Assembly (NCBI GenBank): GCA_009885185.1
Contig: VFLF01000461.1
Span: forward strand, 1-7,041
Direction: 5' to 3'
Length of the DNA stretch: 7,041 nt
Source: Nitrosomonadales bacterium
Lineage (GTDB): Bacteria; Pseudomonadota; Gammaproteobacteria; Burkholderiales; SG8-41
In this document: one piece after another, positions 1-4,126 of the stretch
How positions within the stretch are numbered: the stretch's first letter is position 1
Layout of the letters: each line of letters begins with the position of its first letter
Translations under genes and position numbers: made by a program
The notes under the pieces: model-generated
The model's input: the letters and a program-made list of their open reading frames with translations, nothing else
What the model was told of the DNA's origin: nothing
Databases searched by the model: none

Positions 1-2
1 AC

Positions 3-290
3 GAGACGCCGGCATGCCAGTCACTCGGCCAAATAGCGTGTCTGGAAAGTGTGGCGTGCATACTGAGCAAGGCGCAGGGTGGTTATGTCTGTCGCGATGC
101 CGCCAACCGATGCGAAGCCGGATTTCGTCAAACCGAACTGGGGCTGGGCGGGAAGCCGTCTTGTGAATCCCAAGCGGGTTGCCGATTCATCCCTGGGGAG
201 CGTTACTGCCCGCCGCTCCCCGGCTTACGTTGTATTTGCGGAGGCTGCCCGCCGTCACAGTGCGTGCCGGTGGAACAGCCGGTGCAGTGA
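3..290 (+). CDS. 3' end of a cysteine-rich protein, function unknown (partial, open at left edge)
   Basis: The frame is open from the first complete codon at base 3 to a TGA at 288-290, so this is the last 95 residues of a longer protein rather than a gene starting at the internal GTG at 51, which has no properly spaced ribosome site. Twelve of the 95 residues are cysteine. The last third is dense in Cys, Gly and Pro, with a Cys-x-Cys-Gly-Gly-Cys cluster at fragment residues 77-82 and a final Cys at 87. This pattern suits a disulfide-rich exported domain or a metal-binding domain, but the N-terminus that would show a signal peptide lies outside the window. I do not recognise a named family. 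The stop lies 32 bases before the acetyltransferase start, so co-transcription is possible. The even spread of cysteines and the absence of stops make a chance frame less likely, but this is not certain. Confidence 0.55.
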   Translation, partial: ETPACQSLGQIACLESVACILSKAQGGYVCRDAANRCEAGFRQTELGLGGKPSCESQAGCRFIPGERYCPPLPGLRCICGGCPPSQCVPVEQPVQ

Positions 291-322
291 CCATGACCCA
301 GACCTGTATCAATGAAGCGCTG

Positions 323-853
323 ATGAAACTGTCGATCCGCTCCGCCAGGGAAACCGATGCACCGGCGATCAGCACCATTTACAACCCCTATGTGCGCGAC
401 ACGGTGATCACCTTCGAGTACGAACCGGTTTCCGATGCGGACATGGCGACGCGCATACACGCATACACCCGGTTGTATCCGTGGCTGGTCGCCGAGCGGG
501 AGGGCAAGGTCGTCGCCTATGCCTACGCTACGGGCTGGCGCACGCGCGCGGCGTACGATCACACACTGGAAAGCACCATTTATGTCGCCAAGAATTACAC
601 CCGACGCGGTATTGCCAAGCCGCTGTATCTCGAGTTGCTGCGCGAACTGAAATCACGCGGCGTGCATGCCGTGGTGGGTTGCATCGCGCTGCCCAACGAT
701 GCCAGCGTGGCCTTGCACGAAAAATGCGGCTTCGTGAAAGTCGCGCACTTTCCGCAGGTGGGGCGCAAGTTTGAGCGCTGGGTGGATGTGGGTTTCTGGC
801 AGATTACGTTCGATGAAGGTCGGCGCGCACCCTCGGAAGACGCCCGCCGTTAG
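323..853 (+). CDS. GNAT-family N-acetyltransferase, phosphinothricin acetyltransferase-like
   Basis: The 176-residue product matches the usual length and layout of the Pat/Bar/YncA branch of GNAT enzymes. These are cytoplasmic proteins that transfer acetyl from acetyl-CoA to a small amine such as an amino-acid analogue. Visible marks are the N-terminal strand with IRSARETDAPAI (residues 5-16), the Tyr-Asn-Pro-Tyr helix (20-23), the family block with Trp72, Arg73 and Tyr78, the Glu-Ser-Thr-Ile-Tyr-Val strand (83-88), the acetyl-CoA loop RRGIAK (94-99), and the Asn-Asp...His-x-Lys-Cys-Gly-Phe motif (125-137). The ATG at 323 is chosen because family members begin right before this first strand and a GAAG lies a few bases upstream. 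The in-frame ATG at 293 would add ten residues and remains possible; the frame further upstream to 179 overlaps the preceding gene. The natural substrate cannot be told from sequence: many members act on methionine derivatives or unknown amines. It is separated from the following genes by an 81-base gap with a hairpin, so it is probably not part of the downstream operon. Confidence 0.9.
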   Translation: MKLSIRSARETDAPAISTIYNPYVRDTVITFEYEPVSDADMATRIHAYTRLYPWLVAEREGKVVAYAYATGWRTRAAYDHTLESTIYVAKNYTRRGIAKPLYLELLRELKSRGVHAVVGCIALPNDASVALHEKCGFVKVAHFPQVGRKFERWVDVGFWQITFDEGRRAPSEDARR

Positions 854-861
854 CGGTAAAC

Positions 862-880
862 TGGTGGGCACAACCCACCG
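862..880 (+). terminator. GC-rich hairpin after the acetyltransferase gene, possible terminator
   Basis: GGTGGG (863-868) and CCCACC (874-879) form a perfect six-pair stem around the five-base loop CACAA, nine bases after the acetyltransferase stop. The following bases are AT-rich (AATTTATG) but are not a run of T, so this is not a textbook intrinsic terminator. It could still end or attenuate the upstream transcript. Confidence 0.35.
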
Positions 881-889
881 AATTTATGT

Positions 890-915
890 AACTATTTGTT
901 TTTAAACAACTAGTT
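890..915. promoter_or_regulatory. AT-rich 26-base inverted repeat before the GFA gene, candidate operator
   Basis: The two 13-base halves are near-perfect inverted complements: AACTA (890-894) pairs with TAGTT (911-915), and TTGTTT (896-901) pairs with AAACAA (904-909), around a two-base TT centre. Only the 895/910 pair fails. It lies 20 bases before the GFA start codon, in the only long gap of the window, where a promoter for the downstream gene set would be expected. Size and symmetry suit a dimeric regulator site. No regulator gene is in the window, so its protein is unknown. A shorter related motif recurs at 4103-4117. A plain mRNA hairpin is the alternative reading. Confidence 0.45.
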
Positions 916-924
916 GTCATGCTT

Positions 925-928
925 GGAG
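925..928 (+). promoter_or_regulatory. Ribosome binding site that fixes the GFA start
   Basis: GGAG lies six bases before the ATG at 935. It favours that start over the in-frame TTG at 914, which would place this site inside the coding region and overlap the inverted repeat. Confidence 0.7.
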
Positions 929-934
929 ATCATC

Positions 935-1351
935 ATGTCGTCCGTCCCGCTCGCCGGTAGTTGCCTTTGCGGCAGCGTCACATTTGAAGTCACGCCGCCG
1001 TTCACCGCGTTTCGTTATTGCCATTGCTCGCGCTGTCAAAAAGCGTCGGGCAGCGCACATGCGGCGAACGCTTTTGTGCCGGCGGCGCAATTCAAGTGGC
1101 GTACGGGTGAGTCACTGGTGATGCGCTACGATCACGCGCCGGCGCAGCGCTTTGCCGTGTGGTTTTGCGGCACTTGCGGCTCGCGCGTGCCGCATGCGGT
1201 ACGCGGGCGCGACGACATGCTGATTCCCGCCGGCCTGCTCGATCAGCCGCCGGCGGACATGCCGCGTCCGGAGAACAGCATTTTTTGGGACTCGCGTGCA
1301 GCGTGGTATGTTGAGCCGCATGACATGCCTTGCCTCAGTGAATACAAGTAA
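935..1351 (+). CDS. GFA-family (CENP-V/GFA domain) zinc-binding protein
   Basis: The 138-residue product has the complete cysteine pattern of the GFA (glutathione-dependent formaldehyde-activating enzyme-like) fold: Cys10-x-Cys12-Gly near the N-terminus, then Cys29-His-Cys31-x-x-Cys34 followed by Lys36-Ala-Ser-Gly-Ser, and Cys77-Gly-Thr-Cys80-Gly in the second half. These residues normally hold two zinc ions in a small beta-rich cytoplasmic protein. Characterised Gfa speeds glutathione-formaldehyde adduct formation, but most family members, and probably this one, have no proven reaction. No formaldehyde dehydrogenase gene is adjacent, so a formaldehyde role is not supported by context. It is the first gene after the inverted-repeat region and is followed 41 bases later by a Bug receptor, so it may lead the operon. 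A 14-base tandem duplication covers its stop codon. Confidence 0.92.
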   Translation: MSSVPLAGSCLCGSVTFEVTPPFTAFRYCHCSRCQKASGSAHAANAFVPAAQFKWRTGESLVMRYDHAPAQRFAVWFCGTCGSRVPHAVRGRDDMLIPAGLLDQPPADMPRPENSIFWDSRAAWYVEPHDMPCLSEYK

Positions 1352-1367
1352 GCGAATACAAATAAGC
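1340..1367 (+). repeat. 14-base direct tandem repeat across the GFA stop codon
   Basis: GAATACAAGTAAGC (1340-1353) is followed at once by GAATACAAATAAGC (1354-1367), 13 of 14 bases identical. The first copy supplies the last codons and the TAA stop (1349-1351) of the GFA gene; the second is noncoding and sits before the ribosome site of the next gene. It looks like a slippage duplication. Confidence 0.8.
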
Positions 1368-1392
1368 AGCAACTTTACCTGGAGAACTTGCC

Positions 1393-2370
1393 ATGCAGCA
1401 CGTGTTGAATGTAGCCACCACCCTCACGCTGGCGCTTGCCGCTGGCGTTTCATCCGCACAAACCGCATCCACGACGTATCCCGACCGGCCGATCCGCCTG
1501 GTGGTGCCGTTTCAATCGGGCGGCTCGTATGATCCGGTGGCGCGCGTGATTGCGCACTACATCGGCGAATCGATGAAGCAGCAGATCGTCACCGACAATC
1601 GCGGCGGCGCCAGCGGACAACTGGGCGGCGAGATCATCGCGCGCGGCAATCCCGACGGCTACACCGTGGGCATCCTCGGCAACAACCATACGATTACCGC
1701 CGCGCTCAAAACCAACATGCCGTTCGACGTGCTCAAGGATTTTGTGCCCCTGATGCGCGTGGGCGTGGTGGATAACGCGGTGGTGGTCCATCCGTCGGTG
1801 CCGGCGAAATCACTGAAGGAATTCATCGCGCTGGTCAAGGCCAACCCCGGTAAATACAACTACGGTTCCGGCGGCGCCGCGGGCACCACGCATTTTGCCG
1901 GTGAACTGTTTAATTCGCTGGCGGGCACCAAGGTCACGCACGTGCCGTACAAAAGCGGCGGGCCGGCGGTGGTGGCGCTGGTGGGCGGTGAAACGCAAAT
2001 GATGGTACTCAACATGATCAACGCCGATCCGCACATCAAGGCGGGCCGCATCCGCGGACTGGCGATGGCCTCCAAGGTGCGCCATCCGCTGCAACCCGAT
2101 CTGCCGACTTCCGCCGAGGCCGGATTGCCGGGACTCGAAATGACGCAATGGTACGGGCTGGTGACGCCGCTCGGCGTGTCCAAGCCCATCGTCGCGCGCT
2201 GGTTGAGTGAAATAAAACGCATGGTGGATAACCCCGAAGTGGTGAAGCGCCTCGCGTCGCAAGGTGTCACCGCGTACTCCGAAACGCCGCAGGAGTTTCT
2301 CGCGTTCATGAAAGCCGACATCGAAATGAATCGCAAAATCGCCAGGGCGGCGAACATCAAGGCGGAGTAA
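1393..2370 (+). CDS. Bug-family periplasmic solute receptor 1 (TctC-like)
   Basis: The 325-residue product is a full-length Bug/TctC receptor, the periplasmic subunit of tripartite tricarboxylate transporters that binds carboxylates or similar small molecules. A signal peptide is visible, with a hydrophobic core at about residues 7-19 and likely cleavage after Ser-Ser-Ala22, although its first residues carry no Lys or Arg, which is slightly odd. Family marks are PDRPIRLVVPF (30-40) leading into Gly-Gly-Ser-Tyr-Asp (43-47) and Ala-Arg, the NYGSGGAAGTTHFAGELF block (from Asn156), and HVPYKSGG (from His183). The start is supported by GGAGA seven bases upstream, and no other in-frame start follows the stop at 1363. 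No TctA/TctB genes are nearby, as is usual for the many lone Bug genes of Burkholderiales, so it may use a distant permease or act as a sensor. The ligand cannot be assigned. An ABM gene follows after 18 bases. Confidence 0.95.
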   Translation: MQHVLNVATTLTLALAAGVSSAQTASTTYPDRPIRLVVPFQSGGSYDPVARVIAHYIGESMKQQIVTDNRGGASGQLGGEIIARGNPDGYTVGILGNNHTITAALKTNMPFDVLKDFVPLMRVGVVDNAVVVHPSVPAKSLKEFIALVKANPGKYNYGSGGAAGTTHFAGELFNSLAGTKVTHVPYKSGGPAVVALVGGETQMMVLNMINADPHIKAGRIRGLAMASKVRHPLQPDLPTSAEAGLPGLEMTQWYGLVTPLGVSKPIVARWLSEIKRMVDNPEVVKRLASQGVTAYSETPQEFLAFMKADIEMNRKIARAANIKAE

Positions 2371-2388
2371 TCTGAAAGGAGCGCATTC

Positions 2389-2733
2389 ATGATAGCTGTC
2401 ATCTTTGAACTTACGCCTGCACCCGGCCAGACAGAAGAATACTTCCGCCTGGGCGCCGTGCTGAAAGCAGAAGTCGAAAAATTCGACGGTTTCATTTCCA
2501 TCGAACGCTTCGAGAGCGTCACCAGTCCCGGCAAATTCGTCTCGATTTCATTCTGGCGCGATGAGCAAGCCGTGGCCGCGTGGCGTAATGTCGAAGCCCA
2601 TCGCGAGGCGCAGGCGCGCGGACGTGGCGGCGTGTTCACGGACTACCGGCTGCGTGTGGCGTCGGTTATTCGCGATTACAGCATGAGCTCACGCGAAGAA
2701 GCACCCGCCGACAGCCGCACGGCGCATCGGTAA
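2389..2733 (+). CDS. ABM-domain (antibiotic biosynthesis monooxygenase-like) small protein
   Basis: The 114-residue protein is a single ferredoxin-like ABM domain followed by a short charged tail (about 97-114). The family hallmarks are the N-terminal strand IAVIFELTPAPG (2-13), the Phe-Asp-Gly-Phe-Ile-Ser-Ile-Glu-Arg-Phe stretch (32-41), Ser-Phe-Trp (54-56) with the following DEQAVAAWR helix (58-66), and His71-Arg-x-Ala-Gln with a downstream FTDYRLRVA strand. ABM proteins are cytoplasmic dimers. Some oxidise quinols or aromatic substrates without a cofactor, some degrade heme, and many have no known activity. This version resembles the common stand-alone type often called a heme-degrading or YqjZ-like monooxygenase, a label that should not be taken as function. 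AAAGGAG seven bases upstream is the strongest ribosome site in the window. It lies 18 bases after Bug receptor 1 and 4 bases before the next gene, so it is very probably in the same transcript. Confidence 0.9.
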   Translation: MIAVIFELTPAPGQTEEYFRLGAVLKAEVEKFDGFISIERFESVTSPGKFVSISFWRDEQAVAAWRNVEAHREAQARGRGGVFTDYRLRVASVIRDYSMSSREEAPADSRTAHR

Positions 2734-2737
2734 GCCT

Positions 2738-3250
2738 ATGAAAATAATGCGTCGGGTAATGACATTAGTCGCACTGATGGTGTTGTGGCCGACGCCCGTC
2801 GTGGCGCAATCGCTGTATGAAATTATCCCGACCGCTGAACCGAATTGCGCCATCGAAAGCCCGTCCGCTGCCGCCGGCATTGCGGCCACGCCGGGCGGCT
2901 TTGTGATGGTGCATCCGCGCAACGACGCGCTGACCAAGCAATATACCGGTTGCAAAATCATGTGGGTGATCAACGACGACCGATTTCCCCGCATGGCGAC
3001 GCTGTATTTCAAAAGCGGCCAGTTGGTTACGGCTGCGGCCCACAATGTTCGCGATGCTTCCGGCGCGCTCGACGCCGCCTGCGCGTTTCCCGAAGGAAAA
3101 TCGCTGTTGCCGAATGCCGGTCGCCAGATCAAGGATGCCGGTTGCCGTGGATTGACCGGCGAGTCTTTTTATAACCTGTACCTGCCGACGTGGCCGCGTA
3201 GTTGTCTTGCCGATCCGAAAGCCACCCTCTGTCAGCAGGATCCCCGCTAA
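2738..3250 (+). CDS. Secreted six-cysteine protein of unknown function
   Basis: I do not recognise this 170-residue protein. It begins with a clear Sec signal peptide: Lys2, Arg5 and Arg6, a hydrophobic core (about 7-17), and probable cleavage after Val-Val-Ala23, before Gln24. The mature part of about 147 residues has six cysteines (37, 72, 115, 136, 156, 165), an even number that could make three disulfides in the periplasm. There is no membrane helix or lipobox after the signal. A central stretch (about 72-104) reads as alternating strand residues, with Cys-Lys-Ile-Met-Trp-Val-Ile and then Ala-Thr-Leu-Tyr-Phe-Lys-Ser-Gly. The gene starts 4 bases after the ABM stop with only a weak GGTAAG before the ATG, so translational coupling is likely. 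A second ATG at 2747 would give a signal peptide three residues shorter. Its place among a Bug receptor and enzyme genes hints at a periplasmic accessory role, but nothing more can be claimed. Confidence 0.8.
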   Translation: MKIMRRVMTLVALMVLWPTPVVAQSLYEIIPTAEPNCAIESPSAAAGIAATPGGFVMVHPRNDALTKQYTGCKIMWVINDDRFPRMATLYFKSGQLVTAAAHNVRDASGALDAACAFPEGKSLLPNAGRQIKDAGCRGLTGESFYNLYLPTWPRSCLADPKATLCQQDPR

Positions 3251-3251
3251 C

Positions 3252-3268
3252 GCCGGACGCCATCCGGC
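3252..3268 (+). terminator. Short perfect hairpin between the secreted-protein and hydrolase genes
   Basis: GCCGGA (3252-3257) and TCCGGC (3263-3268) form a six-pair stem with loop CGCCA directly after the TAA at 3250. CTTATT follows rather than a T run, so full termination is doubtful. It may stabilise or separate mRNA segments within the operon. Confidence 0.3.
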
Positions 3269-3285
3269 CTTATTCGAGAACCATC

Positions 3286-4095
3286 ATGCCCACACTGCAA
3301 GTCACGCCCGATCTGAATATGTATTACGAAGTCACCGACTTCGCCGAGCCGTGGCGCGAACACGAAACCATTTTGCTGCTGCACGGCAACGCCGAAAGCG
3401 GCGAGGCGTATTACGGCTGGATGCCAGAGCTGGCGCGCGACTACCGCGTGGTGCGGCCCGACATGCGAGGCTTCGGGCGCTCCACACCCATGCCGCGCGA
3501 CCATGCGTGGTCGCTGGATCGCATTGTTGATGATTTCATCGCGGTGATGGATCACCTGAAAATCGACCGGTTTTATCTCGTCGGCGCCAAAGTCGGCGGC
3601 ACCATGGCGATGCATCTGGCGGCACGCCACCCGTCACGCGTGAAAACGCTCACGGTGCTGTCGTCGCCCACGCGCGGCGAACATGGCGGCGACCGCTATC
3701 GCGCGTGGGTCGAGGTGATCGAGAAAACCGGCGTCGTCGGCTGGGCGCGCGACACCATGGCCAAGCGTCTCGGCGAGACGTTTCCGCCGGCGGGCATCGA
3801 GTGGTGGATCAACTTCATGGGCCGAACCGCGAGCTCAACGCAGTTGGGATTTATCGGCGCGGTGCCCAAGGTGGACATCATGCAGGACTTGCCGAAAATC
3901 CAGTGCCCCGCACAGGTGATTACCACGCAGGACAATCCGCTGTATCCGGTGGACGTGGTGCGCGCGTGGCAGGAGAAAATCGCGAACTCCGAACTGCTGG
4001 TGCTGCCCGGCGCGTCGTATCACGTGGCGGCTACCGCGCCGGTGGCGTGCGCGAAGGCCGTGCTGGATCTTATTGCGCGTCATCGCGCTGATTAA
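3286..4095 (+). CDS. Alpha/beta-hydrolase-fold protein with Lys in place of the nucleophile Ser
   Basis: The 269-residue product has the size and layout of a soluble cytoplasmic alpha/beta hydrolase. Seen in order are the strand Ile-Leu-Leu-Leu with oxyanion-hole His33-Gly34-Asn35, the VVRPDMRGFGRS turn (55-66), the helix before the elbow (about 78-91), the elbow YLVGAKVGGTMA (97-108), a lid-like region (about 130-190), an acid candidate Asp216 in Gln-Asp-Asn-Pro-Leu-Tyr-Pro, and the triad-type His246 in Gly-Ala-Ser-Tyr-His. The elbow should read Gly-x-Ser-x-Gly, but codon 102 (3589-3591) is AAA, lysine, so the usual serine nucleophile is absent while Asp and His remain. Ordinary serine esterase or lactonase chemistry is therefore doubtful. 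It may be a subfamily with altered chemistry, a lyase-like or binding protein, or a member using another residue. The ATG at 3286 is chosen because the protein then starts like its family and a GAG lies eight bases before; the in-frame region back to 3202 overlaps the previous gene. Confidence 0.9.
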   Translation: MPTLQVTPDLNMYYEVTDFAEPWREHETILLLHGNAESGEAYYGWMPELARDYRVVRPDMRGFGRSTPMPRDHAWSLDRIVDDFIAVMDHLKIDRFYLVGAKVGGTMAMHLAARHPSRVKTLTVLSSPTRGEHGGDRYRAWVEVIEKTGVVGWARDTMAKRLGETFPPAGIEWWINFMGRTASSTQLGFIGAVPKVDIMQDLPKIQCPAQVITTQDNPLYPVDVVRAWQEKIANSELLVLPGASYHVAATAPVACAKAVLDLIARHRAD

Positions 4096-4102
4096 TCGTA
4101 AG

Positions 4103-4117
4103 TATTTGTTTTAAACA
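4103..4117. promoter_or_regulatory. AT-rich inverted-repeat motif before the 710-residue gene, candidate operator or promoter part
   Basis: The 15 bases TATTTGTTTTAAACA repeat the core found at 893-908, differing only by one T in the spacer. The core TGTTT-T-AAACA is an inverted repeat. It lies 9 bases before the ATG at 4127 in a 31-base AT-rich gap, in sharp contrast to the GC-rich genes around it. A common regulator of both points, or an internal promoter, is possible. The outer AACTA/TAGTT arms of the first copy are not kept here. Confidence 0.4.
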
Positions 4118-4126
4118 TAAAAATAT

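Noticed and set aside
179..322. Upstream extension of the acetyltransferase frame
   Set aside because: It would overlap the cysteine-rich gene by over 100 bases and add residues that family members lack. ATG 293 remains a minor alternative to 323.
854..934. A defined sigma-70 promoter with -35 and -10 boxes
   Set aside because: The region is AT-rich and a promoter is likely here, but I could not find a pair of boxes at 16-18 base spacing convincing enough to place.
1860..2639. 259-codon open frame on the minus strand across Bug receptor 1 and the ABM gene
   Set aside because: It spans two real genes and their junction, with low-complexity Ser/Arg/Ala composition and no family features.
3252..3268. 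GCCGGA...TCCGGC hairpin as a REP-type dispersed repeat
   Set aside because: Only one copy was noticed in the window and the loop does not match known REP units. It is kept only as a weak hairpin.
3202..3285. Upstream extension of the alpha/beta-hydrolase frame
   Set aside because: It overlaps the end of the secreted-protein gene and adds 28 residues with no family counterpart. The ATG at 3286 starts just before the first conserved strand.
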